Shown one piece after another: positions 14,809 through 23,739 of a stretch of DNA of 53,343 bases. A model generated the notes under the pieces. It saw only the letters and a list, made by a program, of their open reading frames with translations. It was not told the origin of the DNA and ran no database searches. Where the stretch lies: contig JAHEAX010000014.1 in NCBI GenBank assembly GCA_024642525.1, positions 1 through 53,343 of the forward strand, written 5' to 3'. The stretch comes from Erythrobacteraceae bacterium. Lineage in GTDB: Bacteria > Pseudomonadota > Alphaproteobacteria > Sphingomonadales > Sphingomonadaceae. Both the position numbers and the translations under genes were made by a program. Each line of letters starts with the position of its first letter. The first letter of the stretch is position 1.

Positions 14809-17277
14809 ATGAGCAAGTGGATCGGAGCAGCAGCATGGAGCGCGAAGGAAGCGCGCGCCGGCGACCGGCTGCCCTATGCGCGCCTGATCGACCAGCACAC
14901 GATGCTGCTGCGCGATGGATCGGTAATGACTGCGATCCAGGTGCCGGGCCTGCTGTTCGAAACAGAAGACAGCGATGCGCTGAATGCCCATTCCGCGACC
15001 CGTGAAGTCATGCTGCGTTCCACATTGGATGCGCGGTTTGCCCTGTATCACCATGTCGTGCGCCGCCGCGTTGAAGTGGAACTGGACGCGACATTCAAAG
15101 ACCCTCTTTCGGCCCATATCGATGCCCGGTGGAAGGAACGGCTGGGCAGTGGATCGCTGTTCATCAACGACCAGTTCGTAACTCTCATCCGCCGCCCTGC
15201 GCGCGGCAAGGCAGGGCTTGCAGAACGTGTTTCCAAAATGTGGAGCCGCAAGCGTCAGGTTGAAGTAGAAGCTGACCCCAAGGATGTCCGCTCGCTGAAG
15301 GCGGCGGCCACCGGTCTGGTCGCCTCGCTTGGCGCATATGGCGCGCAATTGCTGGGCGATTATGCGGGCAGCGGCACCCATACCAACAACGAATTGCTGG
15401 AACTGTTAAGCGCGCTCTACAATGGCGAAATGCGCCCCGTGCGGCGACCGTCCGGCGATACAGACATCGGCCAGATGCTGCCTTACAGGCGGGCCAGTTT
15501 CGGGCTGGATGCGATGGAACTGCGCGGTTCGGGCGAGCCTGATTTTGCCGCCATGTTAAGCCTCAAGGATTATCCCGATGCCACTTCGCCGGGGCTGATC
15601 GACGGGCTGCTTCGCCTGCCGTATGAAATGGTGCTGAGCGAAAGCTACGCCCCCGCAGAACGCCAGACCGCGCGCGAGAGGATGGACCTTGCCATTCGCC
15701 GTCTGCGTTCGGTGGATGAAGATGCCGCCGCCGAACGAGCGGACATGCTGGCCGCGCGTGATGCACTGGGCAATGGCGCTGTGGGTTTTGGCGACCACCA
15801 CCTTACCGTGCAGGTGCGCGCGCCTGATCTGGCGCGGCTGGATGATGCGACAGCCGCCTGTGCCGCAGCGCTGGCGGATATCGGCGCGATTGCCGTGCGC
15901 GAAGATACCAATCTTGAACCGTCCTTCTGGGCGCAATTCCCCGGCAATGAACAGTATATCGTGCGCCGCGCGATGATTTCGTCGGCCAATATGGCCAGCT
16001 TCGGATCGCTGCATGGCTTTGCGCTGGGGCAGGCCAGCGGCAACCATTGGGGCGAGGCAGTGACCTTGCTGCAAACGACCAGTGCAACGCCGTTCTTCTT
16101 CAATTTCCACCATGGCGACCTGGGCAATTTCTCGGTCATCGGGCCGTCGGGTTCGGGCAAGACCGTGGTGATGAATTTCCTTGCGGCTCAGGCCCAGAAA
16201 TTCAAACCGCGGACGATTTTGTTCGACAAGGATCGCGGTGCGGAACTGTTCGTGCGCGGCATTGGCGGGCGTTATGACCGGATCAGTGCTGGCGAGCCAA
16301 CTGGCTTCAACCCGCTGGCATTGCCCGATACAGCCACGAACCGTGCATTCCTGCGCGATTGGCTCGGTGTTCTACTGAAGGCAGAAGGGCCGGAGGAACT
16401 GGCCACCATCGCGCAGGCAGTGGATGCGACTTACGGCAATGATCCATCGCTGCGGCGCCTGCGTCACTTCAAGGAATTGCTGTCCGGCGCGCGCCGTCCG
16501 CAGCCCGGCGATCTGGCTGACCGGCTTTCGGCATGGATCGGCGAAATCGGTGATGGCGGCGGCGAAAACAGCTGGCTGTTCGACAATGAGAGGGACGAGC
16601 TGGACCTTGGCAATCGCGTCCTCGGCTTTGACATGACCGCGCTGCTGGAAAACCCCAGGCTGCGCACGCCGACCATGATGTATCTGTTCCACCGTATCGA
16701 TGAACGGCTGGATGGCGAGCCGACCATGATCCTCATCGATGAAGGCTGGAAGGCACTTGACGATGAAGTGTTTGCCGCCCGTATCCGTGACTGGCTGAAA
16801 ACCCTGCGGAAACGCAATGCGCTGGTCGGCTTTGCCACGCAGAGCGCGCGCGATGCGCTGGAAAGCCGCATTTCCACAGCGCTGGTCGAACAGACCGCCA
16901 CTATGGTGTTCATGCCCAATTCGCGCGCGCGCGCAGAAGATTATTGCGACGGTTTTGGCCTGACGCATCATGAGTTGGCACTGATCCGGTCGCTTCCGGC
17001 GCATAGTCGCTGCTTCCTTGTCCGCCAGCCCGATGCATCGGTTGTTGTCCGGCTCGACCTGTCCAACGCGCCAGAAGTGCTGACTGTGCTTTCGGGCCGC
17101 GAAGCTGCCGTGCGCAGGCTGGACCTGCTGCGCGCCGCCGTGGGCGATGATCCGTCAGACTGGTATCCGGCGCTGACGGGCTATCCGTGGCCCGGCATGA
17201 CCCATGACGGCGCGGACACAGGCATTCCCGATACGCCTGCCAAGGGCGAATTGCCCATGCGACTGGCTGCCGAATGA
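14809..17277 (+). CDS. virB4: VirB4-family type IV secretion ATPase
   Basis: An 822-residue AAA+-like ATPase that powers pilus and channel assembly at the inner membrane. The N-terminal VirB4/CagE domain includes LPYARLIDQHTMLLRDGS. The C-terminal motor has the Walker A loop GPSGSGKT (residues 445-452) and Walker B MILIDEG (about 640-646), followed by LRKRNALVGFATQSARDALE. Length is standard. Its stop overlaps the virB6 start in an ATGA junction, indicating translational coupling. This is the best-conserved protein of the cluster and would be the best phylogenetic marker for which type IV subfamily this is. Confidence 0.94.
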   Translation: MSKWIGAAAWSAKEARAGDRLPYARLIDQHTMLLRDGSVMTAIQVPGLLFETEDSDALNAHSATREVMLRSTLDARFALYHHVVRRRVEVELDATFKDPLSAHIDARWKERLGSGSLFINDQFVTLIRRPARGKAGLAERVSKMWSRKRQVEVEADPKDVRSLKAAATGLVASLGAYGAQLLGDYAGSGTHTNNELLELLSALYNGEMRPVRRPSGDTDIGQMLPYRRASFGLDAMELRGSGEPDFAAMLSLKDYPDATSPGLIDGLLRLPYEMVLSESYAPAERQTARERMDLAIRRLRSVDEDAAAERADMLAARDALGNGAVGFGDHHLTVQVRAPDLARLDDATAACAAALADIGAIAVREDTNLEPSFWAQFPGNEQYIVRRAMISSANMASFGSLHGFALGQASGNHWGEAVTLLQTTSATPFFFNFHHGDLGNFSVIGPSGSGKTVVMNFLAAQAQKFKPRTILFDKDRGAELFVRGIGGRYDRISAGEPTGFNPLALPDTATNRAFLRDWLGVLLKAEGPEELATIAQAVDATYGNDPSLRRLRHFKELLSGARRPQPGDLADRLSAWIGEIGDGGGENSWLFDNERDELDLGNRVLGFDMTALLENPRLRTPTMMYLFHRIDERLDGEPTMILIDEGWKALDDEVFAARIRDWLKTLRKRNALVGFATQSARDALESRISTALVEQTATMVFMPNSRARAEDYCDGFGLTHHELALIRSLPAHSRCFLVRQPDASVVVRLDLSNAPEVLTVLSGREAAVRRLDLLRAAVGDDPSDWYPALTGYPWPGMTHDGADTGIPDTPAKGELPMRLAAE

Positions 17278-18488
17278 ACGCGTCCTGCCAGAATTCCATG
17301 GCCGAAGTTGGCAATGGCGTCGCCGCAGCCCTGCGTGCGGTCGATTGCGTTGCTTCGGATATGACCGGCGCAGCCTTCGGGCGGCTGTTTGCGCCGGGCG
17401 GCGCGCTTGGCCCGGTCCTGTCCATCCTGCTTGGCCTGTTCATCGCGTTTTTCGCAATTGCGTTGATGCTGGGCCGCACCAATCTCAGCATCCGGTCGCT
17501 GGTTCCGCGTATGATCACGCTGGGACTGGTGCTGACCTTTGCGACAAGCTGGCTGGCCTATCAGACGGTGGTGTGGAACCTGGCGATTGGCGCGCCTGAC
17601 TATCTCGCCACCATCCTTACTGGCAGCCAGGGTTCTGCCACCACGACATTTGCTGACAAGATCGACATTGTATTTGGCGCGGTTGAACGTGCCACGCAGG
17701 CGCAGACAGGCGGCGAGACAGCGGATATTTCCGCCTTTTCACCCATGGGAATGCTTTGGCTGGGCGCGATGCTGTTGCTGCTCGGGACGGTCGGCGTATT
17801 GGTCACGGCGCGCATTGGCCTTGCCGTGCTGTTGGCACTTGGCCCGATATTCGTCGTACTGGCCCTGTTCAATGGAACTCGCGGATTGTTTACCGGCTGG
17901 CTCAAAGGCGTGGTGATGCTGGCGCTGACGCCGCTTTTCGCAGTTCTGGGCGGCAGCCTCATGCTGGAACTGGCCGTGCCGGTCCTGGCTTCGCTGAATG
18001 CGGTGCCGGGGCAGGTGGATATGCGCGCTGCCATGGCGTTCTTCCTGATTGGCGCGGTTCATGTCGCGCTGATGATCATGGTGCTGAAAGTATCGGCCAC
18101 AATGGTGGCGGGCTGGCGCGTTTTCGGGATGGCAGATGCAAAGGAAAGCGCAGCGTCTGATCGCGCCCAGGCGCCACTGGCGACCAATTCTGCGGCAGGA
18201 GCGGCCAGCGCGGCCAATGCACCTGCGTCGGCTGCTGCGCCATCGCGACAAATCCCGCTTTCGGGCATCGTTTCGGCAGTGCCTGCAAATGATGCAGGGT
18301 CGGGGGGCGGCGCAGGCGCGTCCCGCGAGACACGGATCATAACATCTTCCGGCAGTTCCGGTCAGGTTCAGCCGATATCGTCCAGCACATCGCGCACCAG
18401 CGGAATCGGCAACAGGTTTCGCCCTGCCAACACCCGTTCTGGCAGCTTCAAGGGCGCCGAAACCCGTTTGACGGAGAAAACGAAATGA
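17274..18488 (+). CDS. virB6: VirB6/TrbL-family channel protein with Ala/Ser-rich tail
   Basis: A 404-residue polytopic inner-membrane channel component. Hydrophobic segments run from about residue 40 to 280 (for example PVLSILLGLFIAFFAIALML, MLWLGAMLLLLGTVGVLVTA, MAFFLIGAVHVALMIMVL). A roughly 110-residue low-complexity tail rich in Ala, Ser and Gly follows, presumably cytoplasmic or periplasmic and disordered. It starts within the virB4 stop (ATGA) and its own stop overlaps the virB9 start. The tail is longer than in a minimal VirB6 and might replace contacts made elsewhere by missing subunits; that is speculation. Confidence 0.9.
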   Translation: MNASCQNSMAEVGNGVAAALRAVDCVASDMTGAAFGRLFAPGGALGPVLSILLGLFIAFFAIALMLGRTNLSIRSLVPRMITLGLVLTFATSWLAYQTVVWNLAIGAPDYLATILTGSQGSATTTFADKIDIVFGAVERATQAQTGGETADISAFSPMGMLWLGAMLLLLGTVGVLVTARIGLAVLLALGPIFVVLALFNGTRGLFTGWLKGVVMLALTPLFAVLGGSLMLELAVPVLASLNAVPGQVDMRAAMAFFLIGAVHVALMIMVLKVSATMVAGWRVFGMADAKESAASDRAQAPLATNSAAGAASAANAPASAAAPSRQIPLSGIVSAVPANDAGSGGGAGASRETRIITSSGSSGQVQPISSSTSRTSGIGNRFRPANTRSGSFKGAETRLTEKTK

Positions 18489-19270
18489 AAAGCGCGCTAA
18501 TTCTTGCGCTCACCCCTCTGGCAACCTTGGCATGGGCAATATCAACGCCCGCCATGGCCGAGGATTCCCGGCTGGTCGAACGGATGTACAACCCCGCCGA
18601 AGTCGTGCGCATTGATGGCCGCACCAAGGTGCAGGCGACCATCGCGTTTGACGATGCGGAACATATCGAAAATGTCGCAATCGGGGATTCGCAGGCATGG
18701 CAGGTCACGCCCAACAAGCGTGCGAACCTGCTGTTCATCAAACCCCTGTCGCCAACTGCGCGCACCAATATGACGGTGGTGACAGACAGGCGAACCTATC
18801 TGTTCGATCTGGTCGCCAGCCCCAAGGCGAACGCCCTCTACGTGCTGCGTTTCAGCTATCCTGACGAGCCCGAGGCACAAGAGCCTGCCCTGGCAGGTGC
18901 GCCCACCGCCATCGAAATGGCAGCGGCCAGCGATCCTTATGCCGTGGTTGATCCGGCGGAACTGAATTTTGCCTGGGCCGCCGGTGGGGACAAGGCGCTG
19001 CTGCCCGCCCGCGCCTATGATGATGGCAATTCAACCTTCCTGTCATGGGCTGAAGGCAGGCCCGTGCCCGCCATACTGGTAAAGGACTACAAGGGCACCG
19101 AAGGCCCAGTGAACTTCGCTGTTCGCGGCACCACCATCGTGGTGGACGGCGTGCCTGCCGAAATCATCCTGCGGTCAGGCAAGGATGAAGCAACGCTGGC
19201 CAACCAGGGGCCGCCGCGCCCGGTCAGAACTTCGCCTTCCACTGCATTTGCCCAAGCCGAGGGATCATAA
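18485..19270 (+). CDS. virB9: VirB9/TrbG-family outer-core protein
   Basis: A 261-residue periplasmic/outer-membrane core subunit. A signal peptide ends near AMAED. The N-terminal domain shows VVRIDGRTKVQATIAFDD and NLLFIKPLSPTARTNMTVVT plus RTYLFDL, and the C-terminal domain shows LNFAWAAGGDKALLPARAYDDG, quoted in part. It normally pairs with the VirB7 lipoprotein, but no short lipoprotein gene lies beside it. An ATGA junction links it to virB6, and virB10 begins 2 bases after its stop. It should form the outer-membrane core ring with VirB10. Confidence 0.9.
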   Translation: MKSALILALTPLATLAWAISTPAMAEDSRLVERMYNPAEVVRIDGRTKVQATIAFDDAEHIENVAIGDSQAWQVTPNKRANLLFIKPLSPTARTNMTVVTDRRTYLFDLVASPKANALYVLRFSYPDEPEAQEPALAGAPTAIEMAAASDPYAVVDPAELNFAWAAGGDKALLPARAYDDGNSTFLSWAEGRPVPAILVKDYKGTEGPVNFAVRGTTIVVDGVPAEIILRSGKDEATLANQGPPRPVRTSPSTAFAQAEGS

Positions 19271-19272
19271 TC

Positions 19273-20394
19273 ATGCGTCTTGCCATGCGCCTTCCAGCCC
19301 GCAAGGGCACCGACGGAAACCCTGAAGATATCGACCCGCGCGACCAGGAAACGGCTGAAGTCATTGATCTGGCAAGCCGCAATTCCTTCCCCGCTGTTAC
19401 CCAGCGCAAGGGCAAGTCGGACGGGCTTGGTCTGGCAGCTGGCGTTGCCTTCGTCGGCCTGCTGGGCGCTATTACCATGTGGAGCATGAATTCTGCCCGC
19501 ATTGCAGAGCCGGAAGGCGTCGGCAGCGCAGAAGCAGTCCAGCCGCAGCCATCTGTGCAACCGGCGGTCGTAGCTGTGCAGCCCGCGTCCCAGCCCGGAC
19601 AGCAGTTCGCGCCGCTGCCAGATCCTGCACCGGCGCCGGTCTATGCCAATAATCCGGCAGCAGTTACTGGACCCGCCATCAACCCGTATTCCAGCCCGAC
19701 GGTCGTGTTTGACGCCAGCGCGCTGCCCGGCCCGATGGGCGCAGGGCCAGCCGGCGAAGGCGCGGCCCCTGCCGGCACGGGCAATAATGCGAATGATTTT
19801 GCCAGCCGTATTGGCGGCGTCGGCGGTGCACCTGCGCGCGCGACGGCCATGACCAATCCGCAAACCACGGTGACACAAGGCACGCTTATTCCCGCCATCC
19901 TTGAAACCGCGATCGAGACTGACGTGCCCGGCTATGTGCGTGCAGTGGTCAGCCAGGATGTCCGTAGCTTTGACGGCACGCGCGTGCTGGTGCCGCGCAG
20001 TTCGCGTCTCATCGGGCAATACCAGTCCGGCCTGCAAGGCGGCCAGAAACGGGCCTACGTGATCTGGACAAGGCTGATCCGCCCTGATGGTGCATCGGTA
20101 AATCTTGCGTCGCCTGCCATCGGTTTTGACGGGCGCACAGGCCTTGAAGGCAAGGTCGACAGCAACTTCTTCAAACGCTTTGGTTCAGCCATGCTGCTTT
20201 CTGTCGTCGGCGGGCTGTCCGCCATTGGCACCGGCGGCGCTTCGGTAATTGTCGGCGGGGGCGGGCAGGCTGCTGCTGCAGCGGCCGTCCAGCAGGATAG
20301 CCAGATAGGCCCCACGGTGCGTGTGCGGCAGGGCGAACCGATCCGCGTTTTCACGGCCCGCGATCTCGATTTTTCGCAGGTTTCCGGCGGCTGA
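19273..20394 (+). CDS. virB10: VirB10/TrbI-family core protein
   Basis: A 373-residue envelope-spanning core subunit. A cytoplasmic N-terminus is followed by one membrane helix (about residues 53-72, GLAAGVAFVGLLGAITMW). A Pro/Ala-rich periplasmic linker (about 80-190) leads to the conserved beta-barrel domain with TQGTLIPAILETAIETDVPG, RVLVPRSSRLIGQYQSG and GGLSAIGTGGASVIVGGG as the likely outer-membrane antenna region. Length and order are typical. It is directly downstream of virB9 and 7 bases ahead of virB11. Confidence 0.92.
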   Translation: MRLAMRLPARKGTDGNPEDIDPRDQETAEVIDLASRNSFPAVTQRKGKSDGLGLAAGVAFVGLLGAITMWSMNSARIAEPEGVGSAEAVQPQPSVQPAVVAVQPASQPGQQFAPLPDPAPAPVYANNPAAVTGPAINPYSSPTVVFDASALPGPMGAGPAGEGAAPAGTGNNANDFASRIGGVGGAPARATAMTNPQTTVTQGTLIPAILETAIETDVPGYVRAVVSQDVRSFDGTRVLVPRSSRLIGQYQSGLQGGQKRAYVIWTRLIRPDGASVNLASPAIGFDGRTGLEGKVDSNFFKRFGSAMLLSVVGGLSAIGTGGASVIVGGGGQAAAAAAVQQDSQIGPTVRVRQGEPIRVFTARDLDFSQVSGG

Positions 20395-20401
20395 TCGAAA
20401 G

Positions 20402-21427
20402 ATGAGCGCAGACATTCACCCCCTGCAACCCGGCACGGATGATAGCAGCGCGCTATCAGGCGAACGCAGCGTTTATCTGGATGCCTATCTGGCCCCGTTC
20501 CGCCGCTGGCTGGACCGGGACACGGTGACCGAAATCATGGTGAACCAGCCGGGCGAAGTGTGGATAGAAGATGCCGCATCGCCGGGTATGCAGCGCCTCG
20601 AGGTGCCGGAAATTGATGATCGGCTGGTGCAGCGGCTGGCCGAACAGGTTGCCCGCGTCAGCCATCAGGGCATCAACCGCGAACATCCGCTGCTGGGCGC
20701 GACCTTGCCTGCCCAGAATGGGCAGACCGGTGCACGTGTGCAGTTTTGCGGCCCACCGGCAACGCGCAAGCACTGGACCATGGCCATCCGCCGCCACCGG
20801 CGGTTGGACCTGCCGCTGGATGCTTACGATTCTGGCCCGCTCAGCCCGCCTGCCGCACCTGAAATGCCAGACCCGCAGCAGGAACCTGTGGCTTACTTGC
20901 GAGAGGCGATAAGGCTGCGCAAGACCATCCTCATTTCGGGCGGCACATCCACCGGCAAGACCACTTTCCTCAACGCGATGCTGGGTGAAATTCCTCGGCA
21001 TGAACGCGTGGTTCTGGTGGAAGACACACCTGAACTGAAATTGCCGGGCGAAAACGGTGTTGGGCTGATCGCGGTGAAAGGCGAATTGGGCGAAGCGAAA
21101 GTCACTGCCAACGAACTGCTGCAGGCAGCCCTGCGCCTTCGCCCGGACCGCATCGTGCTGGGCGAATTGCGCGGCGCTGAAAGCGTTAGCTTCCTGCGCG
21201 CAATCAACACCGGTCATCCGGGCAGTTTTTCCACCATCCATGCCAACAGTCTGCGCGGCGCGCTGGAGCAATTGTCGCTCATGGTGATGCAGACGGGGAT
21301 CGGACTGACGCGCAGTGATACGATTGCCTACGCAGCTTCTGTCATCGATGTGCTGGTGCAGCTGGGCCGCGACGCGAATGGCAAGCGCGGCATAACGCAA
21401 ATCTCGACCAGCGCGTCTCTCGTCTGA
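20402..21427 (+). CDS. virB11: VirB11-family secretion ATPase
   Basis: A 341-residue hexameric traffic ATPase of the VirB11/PilB class. The N-terminal domain has DRDTVTEIMVNQPGEVWIED. The motor domain has Walker A GGTSTGKT (residues 180-187), an Asp-box VVLVEDTPEL, Walker B-like PDRIVLGELRGAE and the His box HPGSFSTIHANS. An open frame extends 27 codons upstream but the family begins at 20402, 7 bases after virB10. It ends the virB-like run. No VirD4 coupling ATPase follows; the next gene is polyphosphate kinase. Confidence 0.93.
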   Translation: MSADIHPLQPGTDDSSALSGERSVYLDAYLAPFRRWLDRDTVTEIMVNQPGEVWIEDAASPGMQRLEVPEIDDRLVQRLAEQVARVSHQGINREHPLLGATLPAQNGQTGARVQFCGPPATRKHWTMAIRRHRRLDLPLDAYDSGPLSPPAAPEMPDPQQEPVAYLREAIRLRKTILISGGTSTGKTTFLNAMLGEIPRHERVVLVEDTPELKLPGENGVGLIAVKGELGEAKVTANELLQAALRLRPDRIVLGELRGAESVSFLRAINTGHPGSFSTIHANSLRGALEQLSLMVMQTGIGLTRSDTIAYAASVIDVLVQLGRDANGKRGITQISTSASLV

Positions 21428-21451
21428 CAGGCGCGGACTGACAGGCGCGGA
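21424..21451 (+). repeat. Perfect 14-bp tandem duplication at the virB11 stop
   Basis: The unit CTGACAGGCGCGGA occurs twice head to tail, and the virB11 stop codon lies in the first copy. It looks like a recent slippage or replication duplication. The unit contains CTGTCA on the minus strand, but the copies are 14 bp apart, not the 11 bp of a Pho box. Confidence 0.85.
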
Positions 21452-21464
21452 CTGGCGGTATGTG

Positions 21465-21480
21465 TGACACGGTTGTGTCA
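21465..21480. promoter_or_regulatory. Inverted repeat upstream of ppk
   Basis: TGACACGGTTGTGTCA has perfect 6-bp arms around a 4-base spacer, 97 bp before the chosen ppk start. It could be an operator or simply part of the promoter region. No binding protein can be named. Confidence 0.35.
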
Positions 21481-21576
21481 AACACGGTGTCGTGATTTAC
21501 ATATGCGATGCAGCAAACCAAGCGTGGCACTCCTCCCCCTTTGGAAAATGGTCCGCATATCTTGCGGGCAAGAGCC

Positions 21577-23739
21577 ATGAGCAGCGCACCAATCCCGATC
21601 GACGATGATGAACCAACAGGCGCGCTGGCGGATGCACCACACCGCTATGTGAACCGCGAACTGAGCTGGCTGGCATTCAACGAACGTGTTCTGGCAGAAG
21701 CGCGAAACAGCAATTACCCGTTGCTGGAACTGCTAAGGTTCCTGTCAATTTCCGGCAGCAATCTCGATGAATTCATGATGATCCGCGTGGCGGGCCTTGT
21801 CGGGCAGGTGCAGCGCGGGATTGAACGGCGGTCGATCGACGGGCGGACACCGACCCAGCAGCTCAGCGCAATCCGTGAAACGGTGATGGACCTCAACCGT
21901 GTCCAGCAGGACAGTTGGCGCAGCCTGCGCGTGGGCCTTGCCGAAGCTGGCATCCACATTGCCGATGGAAGGCGTATCAATTCAAATGCCTACAACTGGC
22001 TGAGAAACTATTTCCTGCAGGAAATCATCCCTGTCATCACGCCGCAGGTGGTTGATCCGGCACATCCATTCCCCTTCGTGGCGAACCAGGGGATGGGCCT
22101 GCTGTTCAATCTGGTACGTGAAAGCACTGGCGAACAGGTGGTGGAAATGGTTCTCATTCCGTCGGGCCTGCCGCGATTTGTGCGGGTGCCGGGTGAAGAT
22201 GCCATCTACATCAGTATCGAACGGCTGATCGGACGTTTTGCGGACCACCTGTTCCCCGGCTTTACCATCAAGGGCGACGGTGCATTCCGTGTCCTGCGCG
22301 ATAGCGACATTGAAATAGAGGAAGAGGCCGAAGATCTGGTCCGCCTGTTCCGCACGGCCATTCAGCGCCGGCGGCGAGGGCAGGTTATCCAGCTGGAACT
22401 GGAAAATGATTTTGACCCCGTGGCCGAACAATTGCTGCGCGAACAGCTGGGGATTCAGGGTGGTGCCATCGTCAAGACCGATGGAATGATGGGCATTACC
22501 GGCCTTGCCGACATTGTCGATGAAGACCGGCCCGATCTCAAATTCGAAGATTACAGTCCGCGCTATCCTGAACGTATTCTCGAGCATGATGGTGACTGTT
22601 TTTCTGCCATCCGCGAGAAAGACATCATTATCCACCACCCTTACGAAAGTTTCGAAGTGGTGGTGGATTTTCTGCGGCAGGCCGCAGCCGACCCGGATGT
22701 GGTGGCAATCAAGCAGACATTGTATCGGGCGGGCCACCAGTCACCGGTTATTGCCGCGCTGATTGCTGCGGCTGATGCGGGCAAATCCGTCACTGCGGTG
22801 GTGGAGTTGAAGGCCCGCTTCGATGAAGAACAGAACCTGCTGTGGGCCAGCCAGCTGGAACGGGCGGGTGTGCAGGTCATCTACGGGTTTGTGGACTGGA
22901 AAACCCATGCGAAAGTTTCCATCGTGGTGCGCCGCGAAGAAGCGGGGTTTCGCACATACTGCCATTTCGGCACGGGCAATTATCATCCGGTTACGGCCAG
23001 GATCTACACCGATCTCAGCTTTTTCACAGCCGACCCCAAGCTGACCCGCGATGCGGCAAAGCTGTTCAATTTCGTCACCGGCTATGTCGAGCCGCGAACT
23101 ACCGAAGGGCTGGCCATTTCGCCCATCAACCTGCGCGAAACGCTTTATGCCCATATCGACCGCGAGATTGAAAATGCCGCCAATGGCCGCCCTGCTGCCA
23201 TCTGGGCCAAGCTGAATTCGCTGACCGACAAGGGCGTGATCGACCGGCTTTACCTCGCCAGCCAGTCTGGCGTGGAAATCCAGCTGGTCATTCGCGGTAT
23301 TTGCTGCCTTCGGGCAGGCATCGAAGGCCTGTCGGAGAATATTCGCGTCAAATCCATCATCGGGCGGTTTCTGGAACACAGCCGCATCTGGGCCTTTGCC
23401 AATGGCTACCGGATGCCGGGCGACAGGGCAAAAGTGTTCATCACATCAGCCGACGCCATGTCGCGCAATCTTGACCGGCGGGTGGAAGCCATGGTGCCGA
23501 TCAGGAACCGGACAGTGCATGACCAGGTTCTGAAACAGGTATTGCTGGCCAATCTGCTGGATACCGAACAAAGCTGGGAACTTGAACCTGACGGGAGTTA
23601 CAAGCGTGCCGAACCGGGCGAAAAGCCATTTAACTGCCATCGGTATTTCATGACCAACCCATCCCTGTCAGGCCGCGGCGGCGCATTGTCCGCTGCTGGC
23701 GGCGTTCCGACGCTGGCACTGCGCAAGGGCGCTGTTTGA
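21577..23739 (+). CDS. ppk1: Polyphosphate kinase 1
   Basis: Reversibly polymerises the ATP gamma-phosphate into inorganic polyphosphate. From the chosen start it has 720 residues. Landmarks are the N-terminal HRYVNRELSWLAFNERVLAEA, the autophosphorylated histidine in HAKVSIVVRREEAG (His444) and the second active-site histidine in HSRIWAF (His601). Their 157-residue separation equals that recalled for the E. coli enzyme. An ATG at 21508 would add 23 residues of poor conservation, so MSSAPIP at 21577 is preferred. It overlaps the ppx-like gene by one base (TGATG), so synthesis and breakdown of polyphosphate are coupled. Confidence 0.94.
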   Translation: MSSAPIPIDDDEPTGALADAPHRYVNRELSWLAFNERVLAEARNSNYPLLELLRFLSISGSNLDEFMMIRVAGLVGQVQRGIERRSIDGRTPTQQLSAIRETVMDLNRVQQDSWRSLRVGLAEAGIHIADGRRINSNAYNWLRNYFLQEIIPVITPQVVDPAHPFPFVANQGMGLLFNLVRESTGEQVVEMVLIPSGLPRFVRVPGEDAIYISIERLIGRFADHLFPGFTIKGDGAFRVLRDSDIEIEEEAEDLVRLFRTAIQRRRRGQVIQLELENDFDPVAEQLLREQLGIQGGAIVKTDGMMGITGLADIVDEDRPDLKFEDYSPRYPERILEHDGDCFSAIREKDIIIHHPYESFEVVVDFLRQAAADPDVVAIKQTLYRAGHQSPVIAALIAAADAGKSVTAVVELKARFDEEQNLLWASQLERAGVQVIYGFVDWKTHAKVSIVVRREEAGFRTYCHFGTGNYHPVTARIYTDLSFFTADPKLTRDAAKLFNFVTGYVEPRTTEGLAISPINLRETLYAHIDREIENAANGRPAAIWAKLNSLTDKGVIDRLYLASQSGVEIQLVIRGICCLRAGIEGLSENIRVKSIIGRFLEHSRIWAFANGYRMPGDRAKVFITSADAMSRNLDRRVEAMVPIRNRTVHDQVLKQVLLANLLDTEQSWELEPDGSYKRAEPGEKPFNCHRYFMTNPSLSGRGGALSAAGGVPTLALRKGAV

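Noticed and set aside
13521-21427. The type IV secretion genes as an integrative conjugative element
   Set aside because: No relaxase, VirD4 coupling protein, integrase, att repeats or replication gene is visible, and housekeeping genes flank it on both sides. The sequence shows only the channel, ATPase and pilin set.
21424-21451. Minus-strand CTGTCA pair in the tandem repeat as a Pho box
   Set aside because: The half-sites are 14 bp apart rather than the required 11, so the resemblance comes from the duplication.
20456-21481. 341-codon minus-strand frame over virB11
   Set aside because: Antisense to a convincing VirB11 ATPase with Walker and His-box motifs; GC-bias shadow.
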